A stretch of DNA of 64,000 nt, taken from contig NC_134367.1 in the NCBI RefSeq assembly GCF_035582795.1, positions 3,784,501-3,848,500 of the forward strand, in the 5' to 3' direction. The stretch is from Mycteria americana. Taxonomy: Eukaryota; Chordata; Aves; Ciconiiformes; Ciconiidae. Below, one piece after another: positions 22,030-35,749 of this stretch; within the stretch, counting starts at the first letter, position 1; the number at the start of each line of letters is the position of its first letter. Made by a program: the position numbers and the translations under genes. The notes under the pieces are model-generated. The model saw only the letters and a list, made by a program, of their open reading frames with translations. It was not told where the DNA came from and did no database searches.

Positions 22030-22538
22030 TCCACCAATTATTCCTGTCTTTTGAAAAAAAATGTCAATCATGTCCAGTGTCCTCCAACATGCTGCAGTCC
22101 CTTTCAGCCTGCTATTTGCAAATTCAGTAAGCACAATCTTTATTCCATTATGTAATTTGTTAATTAAGACCCTGGATAGTTCAGGACTCACAACAGCCTT
22201 CTGAGATGTCCTTCTACTATCACCATGGTAACTGGAAATTTATTAACTCCTGTTCATAAGCCATTTTTCCTTCATTTCCTTTAGGCCATGATCGATACTG
22301 AAAAAAAAACCCCCAAACTGAGACAAAATACCCAGCCAAATGAATGTGATGAAAATGTTGTAGAGCACCACTTTTGGGGGGAGACCCTTGAGGAACCTCA
22401 CTGCCAATGCACGGGTCAGGGATGGATGCACCCTGAAAACTATTCCCCGTGATGGATTTGATGCCCAAGTGTTGTGCATTGTGTCCGTGCCTTGCAGACA
22501 GTGTCTGGAGCTTATCAGAATGGCACCCAGGCTTAATT

Positions 22539-23063
22539 ACAGAATCACAGAATCGTATAGGTTGGAAAAGACCTTTAAGATCATCGAGTCCAACCATAAA
22601 CCTAACACTACCAAGTCCACCACTACACCATGTCCCTAAGCACCTCATCCAAACGTCTTTTAAATACTTCCAGGGATGGGGACTCAACCACTTCCCTGGG
22701 CAGCCCGTTCCAATGCTTGATAACCCTTTCAGGGAAGTAAAATTTCCTAATATCCAGTCTAAACCTCCCCTGGCACACCTTGAGGCCATTTCCTCTCGTC
22801 CTATCACTTGTTACCTGGGAGAAGAGACCGACCCCACCTCTCTACCCCCTCCTTTCAGGCAGTTGTAGAGAGCGATGAGGTCTCCCCTCAGCCTCCTTTT
22901 CTCCAGGCTCAACAACCCCAGGTCCCTCAGCCGCTCCCCATCAGCCTTGTGCTCCAGACCCTTCCCCAGCTCCGTTGCCCTTCTCTGGACACGCTCCAGC
23001 CCCTCCATGTCTCTCTGGGAGTGAGGGGCCCAACACTGAACACAGCATTCGAGGTGCGAATTC
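22539..23063 (-). mobile_element. CR1 LINE 3' fragment, reversed, unit B copy
   Basis: Counterpart of the CR1 at 6982-7515. Its first 300 bp differ from that copy at several percent of sites, while the remainder and the next 500 bp are almost the same, which marks one edge of a high-identity tract. Confidence 0.85.
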
Positions 23064-23485
23064 ATGCACCTCTGGGGAGCAGCTCTGCTGCCGGCAGCCC
23101 CGGCTGGCGCTGGGTCGAGCAGAGCCGTGCCCGGCGGCTCCGCGTGTGCTGGCAGCCGAGTCCCGGCAGCCGGATCTGGGGGAGGGGGAATTGCCCCCAT
23201 GTGTCCGGGTTGCTGAAAGCAGCCGGCAAGTGGCGAGGAGAAGCCCACTGGAGCATGGACCTGGCTGCCAGGTGCCTTTGTGAGTGGGACCAGCGGGTCG
23301 GGGTGACATTGCACACACCGGCAAGCAAACAACGCCTCTTTGGAGATGGGTTTGCTCAATTTTCTCCTCCTGCCGCGCCGCTCGTGGCAGGAGTCCATCT
23401 CTAAGCACCAATGTCTCTATCTTTGTTTTTGATGAGTATTGTTCTTTGCTCCCGGCGCACCAAGATTTTCCCCTGGCCTCCAGGC

Positions 23486-23523
23486 ATGAGCATTTGCTCT
23501 TGTTTTTCTCCATGCCCACCCAG
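23486..23523 (+). pseudogene. Relic of OvoDB exon 1 in unit B
   Basis: This stretch lines up with OvoDB exon 1 (7943-8000): the leader CCTCCAGGCATGAG, the TTTTTCTCC core and the CCACCCAGGTAA junction are all recognisable. It is 20 nt shorter than the functional exon, and its frame would reach a stop at the old splice site. The TATA box has been lost, and no second exon with a six-cysteine pattern follows. It is therefore a dead host gene copy. The upstream 500 bp remain almost identical to the working gene. Confidence 0.75.
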
Positions 23524-23525
23524 GT

Positions 23526-26309
23526 AACACAGCAGCTAGGAAGCTAGAGAGGACAGAGAGATCTGGAAGGTCAAAATTAGGAATTACCACCTTCAGAATC
23601 TTCTTGTCTGGGCAACCTGCAGTGGGACAATTTTGAATACAGGCTCCAACGGCCATAAATTTTGTATGTTCAGATTGCTGAAGAGTAAACTGGAGAAAGA
23701 GTCTTCCCAGTCTCTCATCTGTCACTCATGTACGCCCTTTCCAGATTTCTCCATTCCTTCTCTCTTTTTTATGCCTCCCCCCAACTATTTGCCACTACAT
23801 GTTCATATCCTCCTAGCCCCCTCCTTCATTCTCTGCTTTTTCCCTTTGCTCTTCATTCTATCTTTTTCTTGTTACCCATGACCACTACGGGGAAATAACT
23901 CTGCTCACTTCTGCAACTGACTATTCATAACCTTTTAAAATGAATAATTCCATTTACTGGGATTTTGAAGGAAAAGAAATCATTACTCTTATACTAAGCA
24001 GCTTCCTTTTTCTTGACAAGCAACTGGGTTTTTTTCAGATGCAGAGTTTATTTTATAGATATTGAATGTGTATGTTCCTATAAATGTTCAACGGGGAATC
24101 CCTCATTCAAGCTATTCACATTTGAACTCAAACAAACACCACCACTCATTGCTAATGTTGGCTCAGCACACAGAGCTGCAGTGTTTGTGTGGATTCATCT
24201 TTTCTGGATGCAAAACCGACAGCTATAATTTCCTCCTTTGAGTTAAGGCACAAGGACCAGAAAGGATGAGTCTGGATGAGTCTACAGATACACGAAAGAA
24301 ACCACTGCTGGGAGATGCTGAAGCGCTCTGCACCGCAGGAGAAACAGCAGAGCTGGAGCAAAGCCCGCAGAGGAGGGGAAGGATCTTTTAGGGTTCTTCA
24401 CAAAACATATTTTTCACTGTATTTTTGAATTGGATATGATCTAGCCTTGATGCAATTAATTTTTTTTCCCCAGAAATTCTAGAACCGTTTGTCCCCAGGC
24501 AGGTCTGTCACCTTGCACAAATGTTTTCATGGGGCTTATTTCTTTCCAGCTTTTTCCTGGTAAGTGTAGTGACCTCTGTGAGCCTTGTATTGTTTACACA
24601 GGCTGCCTCTGTACTAGTAAATGAAATATTTTCAAGAGTGGTAATAAGAAATGTATAGCCCATCATCATGATATAAATCTGGGCTTATTTTCCCTTGTCC
24701 ATTACCTTGCAATTACCAGTCTTTGCAAATCTTTCCCAAAATGCTTAGCAGTGAACATAGACTTGGTCTACCCTGCTTCAGAGTATTAGGTATAGAGGAT
24801 TTCTACTGTGCAGCAATGGTAATTGCCAGATTAATTAGACTCATATGATACTGCTAATGAGGTGCTCCAGGAAAGGCAGATGCAATGGATGCAGTTGTAG
24901 AAAGTGGGTACCTTGACAGCTCTTTAAAACTAGAGATAAATTATCAAGCAAATTAAATAATGGTGGACTTTGCTGTTTTTAAGCTAGACCCCTTGTTTAA
25001 CACCTGTATTAAATTACCTTGGGCACATTTTCAAGGGGGAAGGAGGACAGTAAGAAAACTGTCCTGTCCTATCCCATCCCATCGTATCCTATTGCCTTTC
25101 AAGGGTATGGGATACCTACTGTGAGGGTATCAGATACCTACGAGCTACCTGTGAAAACCTTTCATTGTAAATTTTCATACAAGCAGATAAAAGTCCTCAC
25201 CTAGTTCTCCCAACCAGATGTGATTTGTTTCTGTGGCTCGTGGTGCCCAGAGGACCTCCCTTTTCCCCTGTTCTTGGCTCATTTAATCCAGAAGAGGGAA
25301 AGACAAGGGGGTGAATGGCTCAGATATAGTGAGACGGCAAAGGGAACTGGGATCTCTTGACTCCTCTCCTCTGGCTCTTTGCAGCTGAAAATTTGAAGCC
25401 AAGTCCTTGGCACGTCTAAGTCAGCTGAACCTTATGCTGCGCAGCAAGGAGATGTCAAAAGGATAACTTAGCTCAGCTGTGGAGGCAAGGATGTTTGCAG
25501 CCTTGGTTCATCTTGCCATCTGCTTTTCTGCTGAGCTGCTCAAACATTTTCATTTGAACAGCATCAGGGCCTGTCTCGTGGTCATAGACCAGCTGGCCTG
25601 GTTTGGCCAGCACCATGATATGAAACTCTATCAGCTTCCAAAACAGTGCGGTTCTATCCAAAACGCCTGTTGGGCATGGTCCTTGGTCCATGGTAACTCC
25701 TGAAGTTGCACTTGGGATTTGGTGAAACTGGGGCTAGTTGTCCTGGGACACATCAGCTCCTGGGACTGTGCCAACCATTTAGGAGTGCAGCACTGTTTAA
25801 ATTAGAGTATGGGCACAGCCTAGGGTAGCTCAAGATCACAACATCTCTAAATATTAAAAAAAGAAGGAGGAGTAAATATAATCAGATTTTCTGGACTTCA
25901 CAAGCCATGGAGTTGCACTCTTGGTGAAAATTTTCCCTGGCGAAGAGTATCCAGTCACGACTTGAAGAGCTCCAGGAAATGAAGACATCACCACTTCTAT
26001 CATTAATTACTCTCACTCTTAAGAACTAAGCTTTCTTTCTAAGTTTAGTCTGTTTAAATAAGAAGAAGCATCAGGAGGTTACGCCTTCCTCTGTTCAGTT
26101 AAACAGTATTTTTTGGTATATTCTCCGTGTGAAGATACTTGTGCCCTGAACTGAGTCACTCCCCAGAGCAAAGCTTTGATAAGCCACACTGCTTCAGCTC
26201 CTTATCTTCCCTCAAGGTGACATTTCCTCCATTTCACTATATATATCCACACCCTTTTCCAAAACATGTTCTTTCCAGTAGCATCACCAACCGCAAACAT
26301 TCAGTTCAG
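23526..26309. other. Intergenic spacer, no gene seen
   Basis: AT-rich sequence with short frames only. No defensin pattern or transposon is recognised on either strand. Confidence 0.45.
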
Positions 26310-26490
26310 TATGAGTCAGCACAGTCTCCTTGCAGCAGCGAAGGCCAACTATGTACTGGACTGTATCAGCAAAAGCATGGACAGCAGGCCAAGGGAAGGG
26401 ATTATTTCTCTCTGCTTGGCACTTAGGGGACTGCATCCGGAGTCCTGTGTCCAGTTTTTGGCTCCTCAGTACAAGAAAGACATCAGTAAA
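26310..26490 (+). mobile_element. Diverged CR1 LINE fragment
   Basis: The string CTTGCAGCAGCGAAGGCCAA near 26330, then ACAGCAGGCCAAGGGA and TGTGTCCAGTTTTTGG, follow the CR1 segment seen at 34680-34800 with many changes. It is an old insertion. Confidence 0.6.
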
Positions 26491-29400
26491 AGCATGAGTT
26501 CTGCTCTGTTTCTATCCAGAGTTTGATGCCTCTGTTGCATTCGCCTTCTCCACAGCTACATCAAATTATTGGCCCAGAGCTCTGCTGTGATCAGACTAAT
26601 ACAGCTCTTCTTTTTACCTGTGACAAGGTATTTGCAAGAGCAGAGTCTTGGTTTTAGTCTTCTGGCACATAAACAACAATTTCACCCTGCAAACAACTTT
26701 ACACTATGAATCCCATGATTTTTTACACTGTGAATCTCATTTCTATAACTCCAGTCCTTATGACAACCCAGTTCTTCCTGTGTGTTACCTTAATCTTTTC
26801 CCGTACCAATGGCACATGCCAGCTTTGGGTCCAGTACGTTACTTTTTCACACTTGAATTTTTGTTCTAAGAATGACCCTTGAGAAAATTTCTCAGTAACC
26901 TCCCTCCTGCCTGACACTTTCCCTTTCAAGGTTATACTTCAGCCAGCTTACAGTGTCTTTATTAATTCCCTCCACTTCATCTAAAGTAGTTCCTCATGAA
27001 CATTTTACTAATGCTCCTCACTGAAGTGCATTTGATGAGATCGGTGATGCCTGCTCTTTACTAAGAAACCCTATTTCATCAGGTCGGTCTGTTCAAATCT
27101 ATTCAGCAGGGAACTCATGATGCATTTTCTTTTGTATTCTTGCTGGCCTGTTTGTTCTCAAAGCCTTGCATAATACTGAGATCAGATCATACTCACCTGG
27201 ATGATTTTTTTTTTTTTGTTCTTCTCGCTCTGAATTGTAATACTGTGTCTGCTGTTCCCAAATTTTACAGTGGAGTCACAGACTGAAAAGACTCCTGAGA
27301 AGTTCTTGTTGTTTCACCCCGGTTTTATGTGTCACTTTTCTGAATTTGGGGAAGGATGGTATTGAATAAGGCTCTCCCCTTCTGTGGGACTGGCTTCCAC
27401 TGAGGCCATTCCCAGTTATTTTTGGTTTTCTGACCCTACTTCTTCCTGAACACCACAGCAAAATATTTGTCCATCGGCTGTGCCGATGTCTCTGCAAAGC
27501 CATCGTACTACAACAGCAGCTCCGCTTTGTCTCTGATCTTACGGCTAAAGAGACTTTTACTCTGCTTCAGCACCGTTGGCGAGTTATAGCACAGCTTGAC
27601 TTTTTTCCAGTGCTCACTTTCCCTGTGTCCTTTTTGATTTCCAAAACGACAAGTCATTGCTCTAAATTTATCCCATTCCCTACAACAGGGAGTGGAACAA
27701 AAAGCATTTCAGCTTGTAGGAGCATGTCTGACCCTACTGGGCTACCCTATCTCTAATCTCTTTGTCACACATAAGCATGGGTACTCTGGCCATTTGTTCT
27801 TTATTAACTGGAACCATTAATTGGATTCTGAAGGAAAAGATTTCCACTTCTGAACATCCAACAGAGAGAACATTTACTCCCACGCTGAGAACCCTTTTTT
27901 CCCTGACAAGCAATGCTTCAGACATAGCCTCAAGCTACTCTAGACACCAGCCTCGCAAACCTAATTCAGCCGATTCGTATTTGATCTTAAATACTCAGCA
28001 CAACCTAAGCAGTCACTGCTGAACTGACAACACCGCTATGCAGTTCCAGCTCCTGACATTTAAAACCATTTTCCCTGGTTGTGAAGTTCATGGGACCTGT
28101 AGACGCACAGTGAAATGTGCAGAGGTGCCTACTGCAGCCCAATGTGCACAAATCTACAGATATTTGTAGGAAAATGCAGCTGTGGAAAGTATGGCTGAGG
28201 CACAGAGATGTTGCCTCAGGCTGACTTGGTGGCCCAGGAGGGTCCATAGAGGAAGAAGGTGGTCGGCCGCTGCCGCTGCTCCTCTCCTGTTTTCCAAAAC
28301 AGGTTGTTCACTGCTCTTTCTGGATTAGCCAGGACCTGGCTTTGCTGTCTCTGTCCCCTCTCTCTGTGGAGGCTCATACTGGGTCTATGAAACCTGTAGC
28401 TCCTCAAGTCCCCCTGCCTACTCAAGCAAAACTTTCTAAGCCTTTGAGTCAGACTTCCATGCTGGTGGGTTTGAGCATCAAAAGGGCATCCTGGAGTTGA
28501 TGAAATGGTTCCTCAGGTCCTATTGGTGCTGCCTGTTTAACCCACTGTGAAATGTGGTCTTCAGGAAATACTTCAGCTGGGGACTTTCCAACTGAATACA
28601 CAGATACACAGAGAATACAAAGGGGTAAGAAATTAATTCTTAAGTCCCTTAACATAACCGTTCACTTTGTAGGGATGAACTAATAGTTAAACAGGCTGCA
28701 ATTTCTTACAGGGCAACTTGCCAGGTTTCACCAGTTCTGATCTTCCTGCATAAAAACTTTTGGTTTTTTTAAGCAGAAGCCCTCATCAAGTCTCCATCAA
28801 GTCCAGGAGGGTTTGGTTTTGAAGCTATATTAATTTATACTCTTCAAGAAGCAATTCACGATGCAGCCTTCTCAGGAACGATCTGGTAATTTCCTAAATT
28901 TGGTCAGACCCCAAGAAGCCAGCTTTGAAGAATTACCCCAACATATGCACCTCCTAGGACACAGAGAACCTGACCCATATCCTACGGAAAAGCACCCAGA
29001 ACTATGTTTTCAAAGCACCACAGCTTTTAAATAGTAATAATAAAAAATCAGTTCATAAACAATTTGTTTTATCACCTCACCTTATCCTCATTTGCCCTTT
29101 CAGAAACAGGTGGAAGAAGAGCCCTGTTCCCTTGAATGACATAATGCTTTCTCGTGGGCTCCAGAGAAACCATAGTTGTCTCTGCTGCAAACTGCAGTCA
29201 CTATATAAATGTCTCTTTAATTATCTTTCCACTTAAAACCATGTGCAGGTCAAGATAATTTCATTAATGCCCCTTTTTTCACACTGCTGTGTAATGGAAA
29301 ACCTTTATAACTGCAGGGGTTTCTCTTCTCTGCCACCAAATTCTCTTTCTCTCCATTTTTCTCCCTCCACACTGAGAGATCACGGCCCCCCCCCCCCCCA

Positions 29401-32400
29401 AATGTTAAATGGCGTCCAGAGCTAAACTCTCAAAAACATTCATGCTTCCACCTAATAAATCAGGTCATGGCACATCAGCACATGAAATATTTATCAGACC
29501 CCTATGCAGTGGCCTAAGGTGATGTTTTCTTCAGACTTCAATATTTTTGAGTCTGTGAAAAAGATGGGGTTTTTCCCCTTAACAATTTCTGAAAAAGCCA
29601 AATGCAGATTATATCCGATATCCTATCCTTCCCACATGGGTAGTAACGAGTGCTGGGGAAAGTTTTGGGGACAATTTGTACCCAAGCAATTGTTCTCACT
29701 CACTCAGAATAATTGCATACAACTTTGGCATCAAGCTGTCCATGTGTTTCGGATGGCCAGCCCTAAAGATACTCGAGAGCGCAGAGACCTGTAGGTTTCT
29801 CCTTGGTGAATGCCTGGATAATTCCACTACAAGAAAGGATTTTCCCAAAATAAAGAGAAAACAAACCCAGAGTTCCCTTTTCATTGCCCAGACATTTCCC
29901 AGGTTGACAAACGAAAACTAAAAAAACCCCTTGAGGTGGAAAAGACAAAAAGCTTTGCAAAAAATGTTAAATTTACGGACGTGATGCAGTGTCCCATGAT
30001 TCTTTATGACAAAATGGAAAAGTTTCATCAGAAACTAGCTATTCCCTGGAAAAAAAAAAAAAAAATATATATATTCTGCTAAAAATAATTTATTATGGAA
30101 ACTTAGACCCAAGGAACACTTGTGTCTGCAGTGTCGGGTACATATGTCTGCTCTATCGCATCCTGCCAGCCTCCTTCCTCCTGCGGTCTGACTTCAGACT
30201 TGCCCACTCACTCTCCGGTTGCCAAATCCCCAGTTTGACGTTACTGTGGTTTCAGGAGAGCTAACTGGGAAGCTCTCCCACACCTACAGGCTCCCTCCTC
30301 CCAGCTGTCAAGAGGACGAACCCGGTTTGTGGGAAACTGTACATTTCAGATAGGGTTTAATGAAGACGTGTGGATGGCAGCTCTTAGGAAGTGCTGTGCG
30401 CTCAGACATACTGACGGAGGTTAAGTGGAAAACAACATATAAATCACTTTCAGCTGACTCTCCCACTATTGTAGCAAATTTTGTATAAATAGAATAATTT
30501 ATCTGCTTCTTCATGGGAGGGTTTTGCTCTCCACCTCTTTCTTTTCCAGACCCCCTGGCTACATCCACACCAGTAAATGAAGCAGTGCCAGGACCAGGCT
30601 AAGACATAAAATTTAGCGTAAAATTTAGCACACTTTTGGTCTGGGCAAACTGGGTCCTAAGCAGAGCTCAAGAGTTAGCACAGGGACTAATACCCAGCAA
30701 GTTGCCCACTGTGGACCCCCTTTTTGGGAAGCCAGGAGACTTTAATATCCTGTATATGGTTTGGCCATGCCAGCTGGCCTCACGTCTGTCTTGGATTTAC
30801 CACTACGGATGTGGTCACTGCAATCACAGAGGTATTTTCAGCCACAAACATCCCTTACCTTGCACTTGCTGCTCCTTCACTCCCCTTCCTAGGAACACAT
30901 GAGAGGGTAAAGCGGCTGGGTGTTTGGTTAATAAGATCACAATCTATTTCAGGAATGAAAACAAGCAGATAGAGAGCCCTAAAAAATCCTAGTGCTCATC
31001 CAAGAGGCAAATGGTCATGGGACTGCAGCATATGGAGGGTGATTCTCTGCTATTCTGCAGCCAATTACTTCTTGGATTTCACAGGCAAAACCCTGCTGGT
31101 AGGAGCACACGTAGTGCAGGAGAGCTTGCTTGCTGAAAAGCCTAAGATCATAATTGCCTCCGATCTGGGAGATGTGGTCTCACCGGTGAATCCAAACCAA
31201 CTACGTGCAACCACGGAGAGGAACCTCCGCTCCCCGGGGTCTGTCCCGTGCCCTGGGGTCCTTCAGGGAGATGCGGGAAGAGCGGCCAGAGACCTGGCTG
31301 GTTCCTGATCCCGCTCTCCAGCTGGGAAAGGAAGACGTGGGAAGAGCCCCTTCTCCTGCCGAGGCCAGAGAAGCCTCTTGGCCAACCTCTTCAAGACACA
31401 TTATGAGGCAGAGGGAAGCAGATGGCCGGGCATTTAGGGGTCTGGCAGGAGGAATCTCTGGGCATTTGGCGAAAAGTCCTGATTTAGCTGCATTTCCTTC
31501 TGCTTGGACACTTTCTAGACGTGCATGCTACTCCTGCTTGATAGGGATGCTGTTTCTTAGGAGACTTCATCAGAGCAAGTAAGAGTTTATGGTGCATGGC
31601 AGCTGGTGAGCCCTGATTAACCCTTTATCTGTTACTGTGAACCAGATGCATCCTCACAAATACCTGTACAAGTTCTCTGCCTCATGCAGGGAAGTCTGTA
31701 CCCCCTTGCCATGAGGTTATATTAAAAATGTTGGTGTGCACAGCCCAGCCTGTGGCTTGGGTTATTTCTCCTCAAGTGGGGAGCGGCAGCTGTGGGTTTG
31801 GGAACACAGGACAGGATAATTTGTGCAGAACCAACAGAAAAAGTTGTCAGGCTGGTGGGGTTTTATTGCACAAGAGACATGTTGTGCTCTTCATGACGTC
31901 CCGTACATCTTCCGTTCTTCAGAAGATTGTAGTAACATTTACTGACCGGTATCAGGGCTGTATTGCACCAGGCAGTGTTGAAATACAGGAAGGGAAGGAG
32001 CCTGCTCCAAACGTTACTGATCTTTCTTTTACAGGAGGAAAAATGAGTCCAAAGGAGCAGGATGACTCTCACTGCAATATTCAGAGGTTCCTCTGGAAGA
32101 GATGAGATTTGAGCCAAATTTTTTTGAGTACAAGGCTTTCGGCTTTGCCACACAGCAGTTCATTTCCCCTAAAGCACATGGCAAAAAGACAGAAAAAGGC
32201 AGGCAAGCGAAACCCATCTGAATGCCAGTCGCTCCTCTTCTTCGGCGCATTTCCAAAGCACCCCTTGCTCCTTTTTGACAGTGTAATATCTGATATGCCC
32301 TCAATTTGGGGACTATATTTAATGCTTTTTTTTTTTTTTTCCCCTGAGCTGAGAGAAAGACGATCCCCTTCCACGCATCACTTGGGGGTTGCGGAGTTGT

Positions 32401-32564
32401 CAGGACTAACGTGGGGAAGCGCTGGGTTTATAATTAGTCCTGGAGTGTGCAGCCACTGCCCCAATTTTCCTTTTCCCTCCTTCACTGGGGTAACAGTGCT
32501 GTTTCCCTGCTGCCCATGGGGCTGAAGCCTTTGCTTTCACTTGTGGCCACGCTTCAGCTGAGTA
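26491..32564. other. Long intergenic spacer, no gene seen
   Basis: About 6 kb between CR1 fragments. It contains a 13-base C run near 29386-29398 and an A-run with TATATAT at 30049-30072. No exon with protein-family resemblance is found. A minus-strand frame at 28449-28655 looks mildly protein-like but is unrecognised. Confidence 0.45.
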
Positions 32565-32718
32565 TGCCCCATCCCTGGAAACGTTCAAGGTCAGGTTGGC
32601 CGGGGCTCTGAGCAACCTGCTCTGGTTGAAGATGTCCCTGCTCATGGCAGGGGGGTTGGACTAGATGGCCTTTAAAGGTCCCCTCCAACCCAAACCATTC
32701 TGTGATTCTACGATTCTG
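32565..32718 (+). mobile_element. Short CR1 LINE 3' end
   Basis: Runs from GCCCCATCCCTGGAAACGTT to the TTCTGTGATTCTACGATTCT tail. It is the same subfamily as the CR1 at 34651-35284, cut short at its 5' side as usual for CR1. Confidence 0.85.
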
Positions 32719-34650
32719 TTGAGGATGCTCTTAATCAATATAACTCCCCACAGCACCTTCAGCGAGATGGAGGTCACCCCACCGAGAAAGCAGCTGTCTT
32801 TCTCGGAAAGACTCTGTGGGGTCTGGCAGTGCTTCGTGAGGATGGGGGCTGCGGGGCCCATGGGGACGGAGGGGGTGAACATGTGAGAGCCCAGGCGGTG
32901 TCTCTGAGGAGGACCAGGATGGTTATTACCCATAAGTTGATTGCAAGGCAGAGGGAGATGTATGGAGACCCCAGGCTCCTCTCCTGAAGTTGAGGATATC
33001 CCCAAAGCACCAGCCCACCCTATGCAATCACCGAGGGATCTCCAGCACCACTGTGCACGGTGAAGGACAGCGAAGCAGCTTTTCATCTTCAGCCAGGATA
33101 AACTGCACAGGTCAGCAGCACGTTAACAGTCCTGCTCATGCCCCGAAGGTGGGAGTTTGTGTTTAGCTCTGGATTCATACCAAAGGCTTCCCAGTCTGTA
33201 CAGTAAAATGCAGAGAGGATTAGTCCTGTGCTGCTTCCAGGTCATCTCAGCAGTGGGCTGAAAGCAGCAGTGTGGACATGTTTTTATTTTAAGTTACACG
33301 TGGGACTCCCATGCCCTGGTAGCTCCAGACCTAGGAGAGACCCCTCTTCTCTTTTGGAGGGGTTGATGATGTGGATCAGTGCAAACGGCTGTAAGGGGAG
33401 AATTAATCTTCCTTATGATGAACCTTTGCATATATCTACGAGAAGAAAATGTCATTAATTAGACTTTCAAATCATTCTCAGATATTGAAATCACCTAAAC
33501 TGCCAGTGTTAATACGACATGCAAGTAACAGTCTGGACAAACTCAGAAGGAACTCACCACCAGAGGTGAGTATAAAAATTCAGGTCACTGCATCTAAACA
33601 CCTATGCAATCCTTCTCATGTGCAATTGCCTAGAACAGGCTGTCATCAAAAGCTGCCTGTTTGCATCTGCACAGATAGTTCCAGGCTGTTTCCATCATGC
33701 AGGGACTGAACAACCTTGAACTTGCACCACCAAAGTAATCACGGGCAGGATGGTACCAAACAGCAATTCATCTCCTCCAAAGACAGCCCTAGCAATGTCC
33801 GATGACCTGATTTTCATGCTTTGTTCTTCTTCAGAGATAAAGCAGATGGAGCGAAGGAATCGGAGTTTCTCCAGGTGAGCGAGACCTCTTGTTCTGCATC
33901 AGAGCCCGCATCCACCCGCCCGGCCCAGCGTCCCCTTTTGGGGAGCAGCCGTGGCCAACGCAGCCGGCAGAGCCCCTCTTCAGGAGACGTCTGGGATTTG
34001 CTGTCAGTGCGAAGAGTCCTTCATCTTCTTACCACTGCTTAGAAGTTCACTTCTGTTTGGAAGCACGGGGGTTTGTAGACAGCCCTTCTCAGTCTCACAA
34101 ATACTCTCAGGGTAAATGCTGGATTTCAGCGTTACCCACCTCGAATTTGGGTTTGAAAGTTGCTAACTTACTGCTTTTGGTGAAACCCCTCTGCTAGTGA
34201 ACCACCCCATGCCAGGACCTCTCCTCTGGACCTCAGGCTTAGTCTAGCCACATCGACGTTAAGACTTTCTTGGCCTCCAAAACAGAGTTTTCTCAACCCC
34301 TGAGCTGCTCCCTGGCATTGCCTGGGTCAGCACAAGCTGCTGCAGACCACATCCCTGCCAACAGATTCAGTGTGGAATTTGAGTTTCAGTTGTGCCCAAC
34401 CTCTCTGACTTTCCTAACAGGGATGTACTTTACAGTAATAACCCAGGGAAAAGCACTCGAGCTTATGCACACCTGACTCTCTGCATCCTCACCACCAGCT
34501 GTAGGATGTTGGCAGTGCCATGGGATGTACCACGCTACAAAGGAGCAGCTACAGTCCACAGCCGTCCCCTTTGACAAGGGAAAAGTTTCGGGATGATGCA
34601 CAGGATGGTGTAACCGGAGGGGTCTGCCCTGTCCGAAGAGCGTAGGCATA
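32719..34650. other. Intergenic spacer, no gene seen
   Basis: No coding exon or repeat is recognised. Confidence 0.4.
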
Positions 34651-35284
34651 AGGACATGACTCGGCAATGTGCACTTGCAGCCCAGAAGACCAACCGTATC
34701 CTGGGCTGCATCCAAAGCAGCGTGGCCAGCAGGGCGAGGGAGGGGATTCCGCTCTGCTGAGACCCCCCCTGCAGCACTGCGTCCAGATCTGGGGTCCCCA
34801 GCACAGGAGAGACATGGACCTGCTGGAGCGGGTCCAGAGGAGGCCACAAAAATGGTCAGGGGGCTGGAACACCTCTGCTGTGAGGAAAGGCTGAGAGAGC
34901 TGGGGTTGTTCAGCCTGGAGAAGAGAAGGCTCTGGGGACACCTTACTGCAGCCTTCCAGTACTTAAAGGGGGCTTATAAGAGAGATGGGGACAGACTTTT
35001 TAGCAGGGCCTGTAGCGACAAGACAAGGGGTAATGGTTTTAAACTAAAAGAGAGGAGATTTAGACTAGATATACGGAAGACATTTTTTACGCTGAGGGTG
35101 GTGAGGCACTGGCCCAGGTTGCCCAGAGAGGTGGGAGATGCCCCATCCCTGGAAACATTCCAGGTCAGGTTGGACGGGGCTCTGAGCAACCTGCTCTGGT
35201 TGAAGATGTCCCTGCTTATGGCAGGGGGGTTGGACTAGATGGCCTTTAACGGTCCCTTCCAGCCCAAACCATTCTATGATTCTA
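34651..35284 (+). mobile_element. CR1 LINE 3' fragment
   Basis: Uninterrupted version of the CR1 that is split by an LTR at 5445-6801. The joint GTCCAGAGGAGG-CCACAAAAATGG at about 34829-34852 is continuous here. It ends with TTCTATGATTCTA and lies about 0.5 kb before the MTMR9 CpG island. Confidence 0.9.
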
Positions 35285-35749
35285 AGGAAAGCTCAGATCG
35301 CAGCACAGGTTGGGAGTCATGCTTGGAAGAAAAAATGGATATAGCCCAAAGCAGGGGGTTGCATTGGCGTGTTTGCTTCTGCCCTGTCCCCCGTGCAGGC
35401 AGCAGAGCTTGGAAACGGGGAGCTGTACTTATCGCAGAGGTGCAGCCAAAGCACTGGGGAACCTGAGAGCGGGAACGATAAAGCAGCAGCCGAAAGACGA
35501 CGAGTCAACCGTGCGGGGGCTGCTGAAGGGCCGGAGGGGGCTGCGAAAGCTCCTTCCCAGGCTGGATGACAGGGACGTGCAGGCTTGGAAACATCCCAAA
35601 CCGACACATAGCGGCGTGTAACGTAACCGAGCACCGACGCTGCTAGAGATGGGGATTTGAGCGTGTGGGGAGAAGGGGTTGAAGTGTCCCTGAGGGGTGC
35701 GTGGGGAAGATGCTGACCTAAAGACTGGACCTTATGCAACCTACAGGGA

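Larger units (their letters stand above)
16400..23525. repeat. Duplicated block, unit B
   Basis: Second copy of unit A. It carries OvoDA copy 2, the shared old CR1 (about 18,900-19,735), the shared reversed CR1 (22539-23063) and the OvoDB relic. It lacks the interrupted CR1 of unit A and instead has its own CR1 at 19945 and solo LTR at 21466. Confidence 0.85.

Noticed and set aside
28449-28655. Minus-strand frame with a protein-like stretch (FPEDHISQWVKQAAP)
   Set aside because: There is no family I recognise, no partner exon and no conserved context; kept as part of the spacer.
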